A stretch of 64,000 bases of DNA from Leptospira yanagawae serovar Saopaulo str. Sao Paulo = ATCC 700523 (GTDB lineage Bacteria; Spirochaetota; Leptospiria; Leptospirales; Leptospiraceae): positions 1-64,000 of the forward strand of contig NZ_AOGX02000016.1 in assembly GCF_000332475.2 (NCBI RefSeq), written 5' to 3'. Positions 1-9,431 of this stretch are shown piece by piece. The translations under genes were made by a program, and so were the position numbers. A model generated the notes under the pieces. That model did not search any database, had not been told where the DNA came from, and saw nothing but the letters and a program-made list of their open reading frames with translations. The stretch's first letter is position 1. Each line of letters begins with the position of its first letter.

Positions 1-82
1 ACGCCTCTAGTAAATGTTCTTCTATTGTTTTGTTTCCTGGAACAGGAATGATTGAAGGGTTTTTTTGATGGATATAGCCCAT
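1..82 (-). CDS. 5' end of an unknown protein, cut by the window edge
   Basis: An ATG at 82-80 begins an open frame that runs off the window after about 27 codons (MGYIHQKNPSIIPVPG and on). It starts one base after the stop of the upstream dehydrogenase, so the two are probably co-transcribed and translationally coupled. The short N-terminus, with an IPVPGNK-like stretch, recalls the start of small cupin proteins, but this is too little to assign a family. Only the start and the open frame are seen; the function is unknown. Confidence 0.5.
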   Translation of the reverse strand, partial: MGYIHQKNPSIIPVPGNKTIEEHLLEA

Positions 83-83
83 A

Positions 84-941
84 TTAAGCACCTGGAAATT
101 TTAAAGAAAACTTATGTTTAAGAAGGTCTTCCGTATATGTCCATAAATTCCTTCTTGCCGTTTTATCATAAGAAACGGGAGAACTTTTTGATTCTTTCTT
201 TTTTACAAAATACTTTCCTGAGGTAGAAGAAAGACTTGGATCTGTTGCAAGGAAAATCGAAGTTTCAGCACCCTTGTCTTCTGAAATTGCAAAAATGTTC
301 TGTGCAATGGTTAAAAGAATTTTGGCTAAACCTTCATTGTTTTGGCCAAACTTTGTTTTCACAAAACCAGGGTGTAAACAATTTACTGTAATCTTTGTTT
401 GGTTCAATCTCTCTGCTAGTTCATAACTAAAATAAATATTCATCAATTTAGATCTTTGGTATTGTTTCCAACCAGAGTATTGATTTTCCGCTAAAAGGTC
501 TTTGAAGTCCAATTCCACACCTTCGTGCGCTCTTGAAGCAACATTGATAATACGACCTTGCTCTGCTGCCTTTAACGAAGGCAATAAACCGAGTGACAAA
601 ATAAAATAATTTAAATGGTTTAAAGCAAATGTTGATTCTAATCCTTCGTTTGTGACAGTTCGTTTATCAAAGTAGGCACCAGCATTATTCAATAGAACAT
701 CAATTTTTGGATGGTTGTTGCGAATGATTTCTGCTAAAGCAAACGTATCTTTGACAAGGGAAAGATCCGTAACATAGGAATGTACGGTTATTCCATGAAC
801 TTGCAAACTATAAGCCAAAGCTGAAAGTTTATCTTTGTTCCTTCCTACTAATATCAATTCATGTTTGGATTTTGCAAAAGAATGGGCACAGACTCTTCCG
901 ATTCCATCAGTAGCTCCAGTTACTAAAATGACTTGGCTCAT
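84..941 (-). CDS. Short-chain dehydrogenase/reductase (retinol dehydrogenase-like)
   Basis: A 285-residue classical SDR with a Rossmann fold that should oxidise or reduce an alcohol/carbonyl with NAD(P). The N-terminal glycine motif TGATDGIG (about residues 8-15) binds the cofactor, NNAG lies near 85-88, and the catalytic Y-x3-K is present as YQRSK near 161-165. The HPGFVKT segment follows, as in the retinol dehydrogenase/WW-oxidoreductase type. The substrate cannot be read from sequence. The ATG overlaps the stop of the upstream histidine kinase gene by four bases, so it is part of that minus-strand operon. The SDR assignment is firm; the reaction is unknown. Confidence 0.85.
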   Translation of the reverse strand: MSQVILVTGATDGIGRVCAHSFAKSKHELILVGRNKDKLSALAYSLQVHGITVHSYVTDLSLVKDTFALAEIIRNNHPKIDVLLNNAGAYFDKRTVTNEGLESTFALNHLNYFILSLGLLPSLKAAEQGRIINVASRAHEGVELDFKDLLAENQYSGWKQYQRSKLMNIYFSYELAERLNQTKITVNCLHPGFVKTKFGQNNEGLAKILLTIAQNIFAISEDKGAETSIFLATDPSLSSTSGKYFVKKKESKSSPVSYDKTARRNLWTYTEDLLKHKFSLKFPGA

Positions 942-2719
942 ACAAATACTTCCTCTTTTTGTTTTTTTGGCAGACTAAATTGAAATAAAGAACCGTTTAC
1001 ACCATCACTATCACCTGTTAACGTTCCTCCATTCACTGATACAAACTCGGAACACAATAACAATCCAATCCCGTTCCCGGTTTCTCCTTGCGTTCCAACC
1101 GATTTAATCACTTCCCCGGCTTTAAATAATTTATTCATTGTAGATTTAGACATCCCAACACCAAAATCTTTTACAGAAACTAACCAGTGTAACCCAGTAT
1201 CAATGGCTTGGATTTCAATTTTGCTATTTTGGTGGCTAAATTTAAGGGCATTGGAAATTAAATTTCTCATGACAGTAATGATCATCCTGTCATCACAGTA
1301 CACCATAGCATGATTCGGAATATTTAATTCAAATTGAATCCCTTTGTTTTTTGCATTTAAGGCAAACAATTCAATACATTCCAATACAATAGCATCTAAC
1401 CGGTAGTAATTGGGACGAAACTCTTCTTGGCCTCTTTGTAGTTTAGACCATTCCAGTAAGTTTTCTAATAATGAAAAAACAGATTCCGTTGCATCAACAA
1501 GTGATTGGGTCATTCCAGCCAATGCATCCTCTTTTTTTTTCATATCTTCATTTAAAACTTTGAGTAACATTTTGATCCCAGCGAGGGGACCACGTAAATC
1601 GTGGGAAATAATGGATAAAAAACGATCTTTTGTTGCATTGGCCAAAAGAAGTTCACGATTCACATTTGCCATTTGTTTTTCTAAATTACGTTGTTCTGTA
1701 ATGTCTCGAAATACTAAAACCATCCCAATTTTTTTACGATTGGCATCTCGTACTTGTTTTGCGGTAACTTCCCAGTATTTTTGATTTTTTTCCCAAATCC
1801 ATTTTGTAATGGTCCGTTTTTCAGACAAAAGATCCAATTTGGAAATCAACTCGGGAGTATTTTGGAAAAAAATTTGATGAGGCAACAAGGCAACATTTTT
1901 GGTTTTAATCGAAAATAAATTTTCTGCGGTACTATTCCAATCCACAACCCTATGATTAAAATCTAAAATTACTACCGCTTCATCCAATTCGTCTACAATT
2001 TCACCTCTCACGAGAGGAACCAAATCGAACATCCGGTAATATCCAATCGCAAAGAAAATAAGTATCACTTGGATTGTGCTCATAACGGAAGTTACATTAA
2101 GTCCAGGCAGTGGCCTAATTCCTATTTTGTGCAAAATGGCTGTAACCCATATGAAGAGATAAGAAATTAATATCAATAAATACCGATTTCTCTCTGTCTG
2201 ATTTGATTTGATAATTCCACGTAATAACAAAATCGCGACAAAGATTGACCAAAAAAACGAAATGAAATAGGATACAATGAAACCACCAACATTCGTTTCT
2301 TGGATCCATTGAATTCTACCGTTGATATTGATTAGGTAAGTATCTAATGTTAATGTTTTGAAAATCGGATCCAAAACACAAACAGCCAAAGTTAAAAGTG
2401 GTTGGACTGATAACAATACCCAAAATCGTTTGGTTAACAAATGCCTATTGTTTGTAAACTCAATGGATACAAGGACCATCCCCATATTCGCAATCGCAAC
2501 ACCCATATATAAAATACTAATGAATGTTCTATGTAGGCTTGTGCTTATATAAATGAAATCAATTGCATAGAATCCGGTCCAAACCATGGATCCAAAAACT
2601 AAAATCAATAAATATTTAACTAAGTTGAGTCGGAAGGATTTGATGACAAATAGCCCCAATCCAAGATTGAAGCTAAATGCTAGAAGTAAAAGTACGCTAT
2701 ATGGATGGAATTGCCACAA
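938..2719 (-). CDS. Membrane sensor histidine kinase (7TM-PAS-HisKA-HATPase)
   Basis: A 593-residue sensor kinase. Residues 1-230 hold about seven hydrophobic segments, like the 7TM sensor region of HisKA_7TM proteins. A PAS domain covers about 238-345 and ends in FRDITEQRN. The H-box FLSIISHDLRGP places the phospho-accepting His at 373. The catalytic domain shows the N-box NLISNALKFS (N486, N490), the G1 box DFGVGMS (518-524) and the G2 box GNGIG (548-552). Every motif needed for autophosphorylation is present. The start is a TTG one base after the bactofilin stop. No response regulator lies nearby, so this is an orphan kinase with an unknown ligand. Confidence 0.9.
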   Translation of the reverse strand: MWQFHPYSVLLLLAFSFNLGLGLFVIKSFRLNLVKYLLILVFGSMVWTGFYAIDFIYISTSLHRTFISILYMGVAIANMGMVLVSIEFTNNRHLLTKRFWVLLSVQPLLTLAVCVLDPIFKTLTLDTYLININGRIQWIQETNVGGFIVSYFISFFWSIFVAILLLRGIIKSNQTERNRYLLILISYLFIWVTAILHKIGIRPLPGLNVTSVMSTIQVILIFFAIGYYRMFDLVPLVRGEIVDELDEAVVILDFNHRVVDWNSTAENLFSIKTKNVALLPHQIFFQNTPELISKLDLLSEKRTITKWIWEKNQKYWEVTAKQVRDANRKKIGMVLVFRDITEQRNLEKQMANVNRELLLANATKDRFLSIISHDLRGPLAGIKMLLKVLNEDMKKKEDALAGMTQSLVDATESVFSLLENLLEWSKLQRGQEEFRPNYYRLDAIVLECIELFALNAKNKGIQFELNIPNHAMVYCDDRMIITVMRNLISNALKFSHQNSKIEIQAIDTGLHWLVSVKDFGVGMSKSTMNKLFKAGEVIKSVGTQGETGNGIGLLLCSEFVSVNGGTLTGDSDGVNGSLFQFSLPKKQKEEVFV

Positions 2720-2720
2720 A

Positions 2721-3089
2721 CTAAGTCTCGTCGCTGCTTAACATTTCGCAGTTACCATCGAAAATAACACCATCAGCGATTTGTAATTTTGCAGTTCGAA
2801 TGTTGCCTTGGACCTTGCCAGTGGATAACATTTCTAATCTTTGAGTTGCCGTTACATTACCAATGATCGTTCCACCAACAACAACGGTTCCTGCTTTGAT
2901 GTTTGCTTTGACTCTAGCGCCTTCACTGATTACCAAATATCCATCTGATATAATTTCACCAGTGAAATCTCCTGAGATTTGAAGTGGTTTTTTAAACGCT
3001 AAGGTTCCACTAAAGGCAGTTTCTTTTCCAAGGATGGTGGCGATTACACCATGTTCTGTGATAGTTGGTTGCATTTCTTTTTTTGACAT
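2721..3089 (-). CDS. Bactofilin (polymer-forming cytoskeletal protein)
   Basis: 122 residues with the short, regular beta-helix pattern of the bactofilin domain (about 20-110): a series of hydrophobic beta repeats with glycine turns such as SGDFTGEIISDGYLVI and VVVGGTIIGNVTA. Bactofilins self-assemble into nucleotide-independent filaments, usually membrane-associated, that shape the cell or position wall enzymes. There is no transmembrane helix. It sits between the small TPR gene (gap of 5) and the histidine kinase gene (gap of 1), so it is probably expressed with them. The length is normal for the family. Confidence 0.88.
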   Translation of the reverse strand: MSKKEMQPTITEHGVIATILGKETAFSGTLAFKKPLQISGDFTGEIISDGYLVISEGARVKANIKAGTVVVGGTIIGNVTATQRLEMLSTGKVQGNIRTAKLQIADGVIFDGNCEMLSSDET

Positions 3090-3094
3090 AGTCC

Positions 3095-3319
3095 CTATTT
3101 AGTTTTCATGTTGTATACCCCGTCCCAGTCTTCTGGAGGGGGATCTGCGATGTAATCATCACAACGTTCAATATAAAGTTTGGACGGGCCGTCTTCTGGA
3201 TGGATTGCCAATGCTTTTTTGAATTCTTCTTTTGCTTCTGCAAATTTACGCGATTTGTACAATGTAAGGCCTTGGTTGTAATGGACCAAAACTGACTTCA
3301 TTTTATCACTAACGATCAT
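3095..3319 (-). CDS. Small TPR protein with a PPPEDWDG tail
   Basis: 74 residues. The first 50 form roughly one TPR hairpin (LVHYNQGLTLYKSRKFAEAK, then FKKALAIHPEDGPSKLYIERC), followed by a short tail YIADPPPEDWDGVYNMKTK. This TPR plus PPPEDWDGV tail resembles the C-terminus of some spirochaetal class III adenylate cyclases, here without a cyclase domain (from memory of that family). The ATG overlaps the acpS stop by four bases (ATGA) and follows a GGAG ribosome site six bases upstream. It probably mediates a protein-protein contact; the partner is unknown. Confidence 0.75.
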   Translation of the reverse strand: MIVSDKMKSVLVHYNQGLTLYKSRKFAEAKEEFKKALAIHPEDGPSKLYIERCDDYIADPPPEDWDGVYNMKTK

Positions 3320-3699
3320 TGGAGCTCCTTATAGAATACGACCACAGCAGTAGAATAGTGGTCCGCATGGCTTATGGACACTGAACTACCTTTAAATCCT
3401 TTCTCTCGGAAAAACTTCTCAGTTTTCCCATGGATGACTAGCGTTTTTTTCCCGAAATTGGTGCCAGCAAGTTCAATCTCGCGCATATCAGCAACTTCCC
3501 CAGGTTCCAAATTCAGAGCCTTGATGACAGCTTCTTTGCAGGCAAATCGACCCGCTAAAAATGGAACGGGGTCTTTGTGTTTATGGCAATATTCCACTTC
3601 GTCATCCGTGAAAACTCGTTTCAAAAACCTGTCGCCATGTTTTTGTAATAAATCTCGAATTCGTTCATTTTCGACGATGTCGTTCCCGACTGATATCAT
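3316..3699 (-). CDS. acpS: Holo-[acyl-carrier-protein] synthase
   Basis: 127 residues, the usual AcpS length. It transfers 4'-phosphopantetheine from CoA to a serine of apo-ACP, needed for fatty acid synthesis in the cytoplasm. The family signatures are visible: GNDIVENERI at residues 5-14 (Mg-binding Asp; most relatives read G-x-DIVE) and LAGRFACKEAVIKAL near 48-62 with the catalytic Glu and Lys. It lies eight bases after the large kinase/phosphatase gene and overlaps the small TPR gene by four bases. The assignment is secure. Confidence 0.95.
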   Translation of the reverse strand: MISVGNDIVENERIRDLLQKHGDRFLKRVFTDDEVEYCHKHKDPVPFLAGRFACKEAVIKALNLEPGEVADMREIELAGTNFGKKTLVIHGKTEKFFREKGFKGSSVSISHADHYSTAVVVFYKELQ

Positions 3700-3707
3700 A
3701 TCTGAAT

Positions 3708-6700
3708 TTATTTACGCCGAAGTTCTGTGAGTCGAGCAAATAATCGGTTGTTTTCCTTGTGGTAAGGTCTCCGTAGTTTAACTCGTTCTGAATAGTCAAA
3801 AGCGGCACTGTAGTCACCATTCGCAAACAAGGCCTCTGCGATATAAAATAGTGTCAAACTATCCGAAGGATTTTTTTGTACATAAGAAACTGCAAACTGA
3901 AGTGGGAAAGCTTTGACACGATGTTCCGTATACAAATAGATTTTTTGAAAGGACAATGGTGCAGAAGTGATGTCCGAAAAATGTGACGAAATCATTTTTT
4001 CAACTTCAACCCATTGTTTTTGTTTGTATAAAGTTAGTGCTCTTAAATATACAATGTGTTTTGGATGGGATTTGGGGATGATGATCTCAGACCCAATTCC
4101 TGTATATTCCACTCGGATCAGGGAAAGATCATCGATGAGATCTCCATGTTTTTTGATTGCATCTCGAATTAAATTTAAATCACCCATTCCTTCTAATGAT
4201 GTTTTTAAAAACAATTCATCATCTTCATTCACTTCCATTTCTTCTTCGGATCCAATCAAAATATCATCTCGCCCGTCAGATCCTATTAAAAGGACATCAC
4301 CTTTTTCCATTTGGAAGGTATTAATTTGTAAATTTTTTTTGGAAGCAAGTAACCCTAACTTCGCACAAACGTAGTTATGTGGAAGAAAAAATGTTTTTCC
4401 ATCTCGATAGATGACAGGCCTTGGATGTTCAGCGTTTAAAAAATAAAAAAATCCAGTTTCATCATCGATCAAACAAAGGAACATCGATATCAACATCGAA
4501 CCATCAAATGTAACCAATGTATTATGCAATTCAGAATAAGCATTACTCACCCATTTTTCTGGTGTGATATCTCTCACCTCTTCTGATTGTCCATTCCGTT
4601 TGATGATGGCCTCAAAAACGGAACCAATCACAAGCGCTCCACTTGCTCCTTGCATGGATTTACCCATGGCATCACCATTCAACACTACAATGTATTTTTT
4701 ATTTTGTAACTGAATGGAAGATGATACACATAAATCTCCACCAATTTCGGAGTTCCAATGTTTATATGTGAATTTCTTTTTTTGTTCTGTAAGGAACTGG
4801 ATATTCATGTTGGATGAGATTGCATGATTTTGTGTGAGTGGCTCTATGAGTAATGATGCTAAAAAATAATCACCATCCTGTTGTTCTTTTAGCCCTTTCA
4901 CTTCCGCAAGAGCTGAATTCAACTCTTTGGTTCGTTCATCAACTTTTTGTTCCAAATTACTATACAATAAAGAGTTTTCGATGGAAACAGCAATTTGGGA
5001 TGATAATATTTTGAGAATTTCGACTCTACCTGGTGTAAATGCATCGGTAGTCAAATTGTTTTCCAAATAAACAATTCCGACAACTGTTCCATGACTAAAA
5101 ATAGGGTAACATAATAATGACTTAGGACAAAAAGATTTCACATAAGGATCGTTTTTAAACTCACCTTCTTTTGCTGCATCTCCACAAATCACTACAACTC
5201 CAGTTCTTACCACATAACTAATGATTTGCGAAGGAATCTTCCCTTGGTTAATGGATGCAATTGGTTGCGTAAAATCCAATTCAAACGGTGATTCCGAATA
5301 AACAGAAACTGTTTCTGTTTCTAAATTTGATTCCGCGATCACCTGCCATTTGGATTCCAAATTGAGAATGAAATATCCTCGTTCTGCTCCTGCATTCTCT
5401 AAAATGATTTTCATCATTTTTTCTAATAATCGATTGAGTTGGATTTCTCCGGATATGGTTTGTGATGCCTTGATGACAGTATTGATGTCAAGAGTTGATC
5501 CTACGTCACCAAAAATGTCTTTTGTAGTACTAAACAGAGATAGGTTATCTGTGGAATCCGTTCTAAAATTCCGACCAATGTATTTTTTGAGAGAGATATG
5601 ATTGGCTTCTAATTGTTTGACTTTAGCAATAAAACCATACTTTCCATATCGGTAGTGTGCTTCTACAAGGTGTAAATTGCTATACTGATCGAATCCAGTT
5701 TCTTTCCACATCCGTACCAAAATTTCATTTGCAATCGCCTCTTCCAATATATAACCAGACTCTCTAGCAGATGTGATGGCCGCCTTACACGTGACAACGG
5801 CTTCTGACTTGCTGTTGTTTAAGTAAAGTTGGATTGCGGAAATGATTTCAAATTTGTGTCCAAAATTATCTGGCGAACTTTTAGCCCATACTTTCAAACG
5901 ATTTGAAAATGTTTTTAATCTTTTTTCTAATCGTTTTTTTGAATATGAATTCGGTTGTATTTGATTGTTCAATAATTCATACACAACCAAGGCTCCAAAA
6001 AAAACATGTTCGGGTACAAACATCATCCCAAACATAGCACCTTCCAAGGAATCTAGTTTGATGGAAGCTTCAAATGCCTTTTCAATATCTCCTAAAAAGT
6101 ATTGTAACCGGAGTGTACACAAATAATAATCGAATAATGCATTGGCATTACCCGTGACTTGCCATTCTTTTACTATCTCAGATTCCGAAAAATACCTACC
6201 ATCTAAACTCAATGGATTTGCAGATTCACTCCGCATATTTTCTACCATTTGCATATTCAATCGATGAACTTGGTATGCGTGGTGTTGTCGAAGACTCAAA
6301 AGAGAAGAATCATAACGAAGTTGGCTTTTATACAAATCGTCTAAATTTTCCCGATACAACAATCCTTGGAAATGTATATTATTTAAAGAATAGGAAGCAT
6401 ATTGTAAATCACCCGTTTCCATTCCTGCAAGAAAACTATCCCAAAATATCGCTTTACCTTCCTTTGCGTGTTTTTTCCAAGGAGAGATCATACAAGCATA
6501 CATAAATAGAGTTCTACATTTGAATGTTGTTGCATTTAATACATCAATTAACTTAACACCTAACGAACCAAAATTTAATCCTAATTCATAATTCCCTAAA
6601 CCGGAACCTTGGATAATTCCCATGGCACAAAATCCAAAGGCACTATGCTCACATAATCCATGAACCAAACTGTAATTTACCATTTTTAAAACAATCACAG

Positions 6701-9422
6701 GGAACAAATTTGGTTCTGCTAAAAAAGATGGTGCAATACATGCGTTCAATAATCGCATGATAGCCAAATACTTAAGGTCAGTTGCAATCGGTAAATGTTC
6801 CAATTCCTCAATTGATCTGCGCCCTATCTTTAACTTAAATTTAAAGATTTCTCGTAAAGGAGAAAGGGTAGTTGCATTTTTTGGTAACCTAACACCTAAA
6901 AGTCGCAAGGCTTGCTTTAGTGTAACAAGGACCTCTTTCATTTTATTTTGAGTGACAAGCATCGAAGATTGTAACTCATACACCAAAATTTTATCTAAAT
7001 CAGTTCTAACATGTTTTAAAATGTAGTTAAAACTTGTTTCAGCAGTTTCGAAATTTTTAGATAAATAAGCAGATCTTGCATGTGCCAAATGGAGGCGTAA
7101 TGTATTTTCATACTGAGTATTCCACTCAGAATCATCCATTTGTCGAACCATACGTTCAAAAAAACTAAAAGCCGCATCATAAGCAGATGAGTTTAATGCT
7201 TTAAAACCTGCTTTTTCATTTAATGTTCTGAGTTGAACCAACTCTTGGTCAACTTTGATTTCGGAAGCTCCCAAATTGAGTTGGTTAACAATCGTAAACA
7301 GATGGTCTTCAAGTTTGTATTTATAAAGAATAGATAAGTATGTTTTTCCAATTTTGTAATGTAATTTGGATTTTTCTTCAGGAGAAATGATTTTATAAAT
7401 TGCCTCACGTATTTTATCATGAGTGAAATTTGCATCTTCCAATCCAAGAATCAAAAATTCTTCGTTCGCCAATGCTACTAAATCGAGCGAAGCCAAGTGA
7501 AACGGTCGTTCTGCAATCGTTGCATAAATATCATGCCGAAACCAGTTCCCGATACAAGCGGTTAATTTTAAAGTCTCAATCAGATTGGCAGGTAATGAGT
7601 TGATTTTATCAACAATCAAATCGATCACATTTTCTGAAATGTTGACGGTATTGATTTTTTCTTTATCCCAAACCCATCGATTTTCAGAAAAACGAATATA
7701 GGACCTTTCATAGAGATTTTTAAACATCTCGTTCACATGAAAAGGATTTCCTTTTGTTTTTTTCCAAATGATTTCGGCGATGTTTGCAATTTCGGTTTCA
7801 GGCAATGACAAAGTTTCGGAAACTAATACTGAGATATCTTTTTCACTGAGAGGTTCTAATTTAATTTCAGTGATTGCGGTTTTTGATTCTCTTAGCTCTT
7901 CCAAAAGTCGAAAAAATGGATCTGTTGGATAAACTTCATTATCCCGGTAAGATAAAATAATAAAAAAATATGATATTTCTGGGTCCGTGATCACTTCCTT
8001 CAAAAGTAGGATGCTTGAGGAATCAGCCCATTGCAAATCATCCAAAAACATAACAACCGGATGTTCCTTCGTACAAATCGTACGCAAAAACTTTCTAAAC
8101 ACGATATGAAATCGATTTTCTGTTTCTTGGGTATCCAGTTCAGGAGGTTGTGTCACCTCACCTAAAAGTTGAGACAATTCTGGGACAACATCCACAATTA
8201 ACTTTGCATTTGCGCCAAGTGTTTCGATTAAAGTTTTTTTCCAATTTGTAACAGCAGTTTCATTTTCAGCTAATAGTTGTTTTACCAAACTTTGTAATGC
8301 CAAGTTGATAGCACGGTAAGGAATTGACTTTTTGTATAAATCATATTTCCCTGAAGTAAAATAGGCTCTTTCGATAGTGACAGGTTTTTGAATTTCATTG
8401 ATAAGAGCAGACTTTCCAATTCCAGATCGACCTGAAATTAAAAACGTTTCAATTTTTCCTTCAGTTGAATTTAAAAACTTTTCTTGGAAAGTTTGTAACT
8501 GAGACTCCCTTCCATATAATTTTTTTGGAATCTGGAAACGTGATGATTTATCATTTTTTGCAAGTTCCATCTGGAACGTGTCCAATTCCTCTTTTCCACT
8601 TTCCAAAAATATAGATTGAATTGTAATAAGGTCGGATAATAATCCTGATGCAGTTTGGTAACGATCTTCTGGATTTTTTTCCAAAAGTTTCATAATCAAG
8701 TCAGATATGATTTTAGGAGCCATACTCCTTTCTTTTGGAGGCAAAGGAGTCCGAGCTAAATGTGCATGTACCATCTCCAAACTATCGGTATACAAAAATG
8801 GTAATTCACCGGTGATGAGTTGGTATAACGTAACACCTAACGAATAAAAGTCGGTTCGGTAATCCACAGTTCGGTTCATACGACCTGTTTGTTCAGGTGA
8901 AATGTGCGCGAGTGTACCGGTTAAATTTTGGTTTAATGGTAGATAAAAACTTCTATGTGTAAGAAGGGTCGCCGACCCAAAATCAATAATTTTGATTTTG
9001 CCAGATTCTGGTTGGTAAATCACATTTTGTGCTTTGATATCGTTGTGAACGATTTTGGCTTTATGGATGTCAACAAGCGCTTTACAAATTTCGATCGAGA
9101 TACTTAAAAAACTCTGCAAACTCCCATACTTACCACTCAATTGGAGTTTGGCGAGATCGGTATAATTTACATAAGGAAAAACAATAGCTACTGTATTTTG
9201 ATATGATTCAAAACTTATCGGTTTTAAAGTATAAGTGGAATCTAAAGATTTTAATATTTCGTATTCGTTCTTAAATCTTGTGATCTCATGGTTGTCTGGA
9301 TAATCCCGGTTTAATAATTTCACCACAATCGGATTTTCTTTTTCATCAGATCCGATGTATACAGAACTTCTTTTACCTAAATGAAGTTCTTTTGTGACGT
9401 TATATTTTCCGATCTTAAACAA
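3708..9422 (-). CDS. Giant Ser/Thr kinase - AAA ATPase - GAF - PP2C (SpoIIE) signalling protein
   Basis: 1904 residues with several domains. A protein kinase spans about 1-270: VVKLL with Lys35, HNDIKAQN with Asp128 in place of the usual HRD, and DFG at 147-149. An AAA/STAND-type ATPase follows (Walker A GRSGIGKSA at 331-339, Walker B VVMFLDD near 456-462), then a long alpha-helical TPR-like region. A GAF domain lies at about 1310-1480, a coiled coil at 1485-1515 and a PP2C/SpoIIE phosphatase at about 1517-1775 (IGGD, NGDAMGKS, SDGRDD, DDLSLI). TPR-like helices end the protein. The TTG start has AAGGA six bases upstream. Similar proteins often end in a histidine kinase; here the output is a phosphatase. 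The target is unknown, possibly a STAS protein. Confidence 0.9.
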   Translation of the reverse strand: MFKIGKYNVTKELHLGKRSSVYIGSDEKENPIVVKLLNRDYPDNHEITRFKNEYEILKSLDSTYTLKPISFESYQNTVAIVFPYVNYTDLAKLQLSGKYGSLQSFLSISIEICKALVDIHKAKIVHNDIKAQNVIYQPESGKIKIIDFGSATLLTHRSFYLPLNQNLTGTLAHISPEQTGRMNRTVDYRTDFYSLGVTLYQLITGELPFLYTDSLEMVHAHLARTPLPPKERSMAPKIISDLIMKLLEKNPEDRYQTASGLLSDLITIQSIFLESGKEELDTFQMELAKNDKSSRFQIPKKLYGRESQLQTFQEKFLNSTEGKIETFLISGRSGIGKSALINEIQKPVTIERAYFTSGKYDLYKKSIPYRAINLALQSLVKQLLAENETAVTNWKKTLIETLGANAKLIVDVVPELSQLLGEVTQPPELDTQETENRFHIVFRKFLRTICTKEHPVVMFLDDLQWADSSSILLLKEVITDPEISYFFIILSYRDNEVYPTDPFFRLLEELRESKTAITEIKLEPLSEKDISVLVSETLSLPETEIANIAEIIWKKTKGNPFHVNEMFKNLYERSYIRFSENRWVWDKEKINTVNISENVIDLIVDKINSLPANLIETLKLTACIGNWFRHDIYATIAERPFHLASLDLVALANEEFLILGLEDANFTHDKIREAIYKIISPEEKSKLHYKIGKTYLSILYKYKLEDHLFTIVNQLNLGASEIKVDQELVQLRTLNEKAGFKALNSSAYDAAFSFFERMVRQMDDSEWNTQYENTLRLHLAHARSAYLSKNFETAETSFNYILKHVRTDLDKILVYELQSSMLVTQNKMKEVLVTLKQALRLLGVRLPKNATTLSPLREIFKFKLKIGRRSIEELEHLPIATDLKYLAIMRLLNACIAPSFLAEPNLFPVIVLKMVNYSLVHGLCEHSAFGFCAMGIIQGSGLGNYELGLNFGSLGVKLIDVLNATTFKCRTLFMYACMISPWKKHAKEGKAIFWDSFLAGMETGDLQYASYSLNNIHFQGLLYRENLDDLYKSQLRYDSSLLSLRQHHAYQVHRLNMQMVENMRSESANPLSLDGRYFSESEIVKEWQVTGNANALFDYYLCTLRLQYFLGDIEKAFEASIKLDSLEGAMFGMMFVPEHVFFGALVVYELLNNQIQPNSYSKKRLEKRLKTFSNRLKVWAKSSPDNFGHKFEIISAIQLYLNNSKSEAVVTCKAAITSARESGYILEEAIANEILVRMWKETGFDQYSNLHLVEAHYRYGKYGFIAKVKQLEANHISLKKYIGRNFRTDSTDNLSLFSTTKDIFGDVGSTLDINTVIKASQTISGEIQLNRLLEKMMKIILENAGAERGYFILNLESKWQVIAESNLETETVSVYSESPFELDFTQPIASINQGKIPSQIISYVVRTGVVVICGDAAKEGEFKNDPYVKSFCPKSLLCYPIFSHGTVVGIVYLENNLTTDAFTPGRVEILKILSSQIAVSIENSLLYSNLEQKVDERTKELNSALAEVKGLKEQQDGDYFLASLLIEPLTQNHAISSNMNIQFLTEQKKKFTYKHWNSEIGGDLCVSSSIQLQNKKYIVVLNGDAMGKSMQGASGALVIGSVFEAIIKRNGQSEEVRDITPEKWVSNAYSELHNTLVTFDGSMLISMFLCLIDDETGFFYFLNAEHPRPVIYRDGKTFFLPHNYVCAKLGLLASKKNLQINTFQMEKGDVLLIGSDGRDDILIGSEEEMEVNEDDELFLKTSLEGMGDLNLIRDAIKKHGDLIDDLSLIRVEYTGIGSEIIIPKSHPKHIVYLRALTLYKQKQWVEVEKMISSHFSDITSAPLSFQKIYLYTEHRVKAFPLQFAVSYVQKNPSDSLTLFYIAEALFANGDYSAAFDYSERVKLRRPYHKENNRLFARLTELRRK

Positions 9423-9431
9423 ATGAAATCC

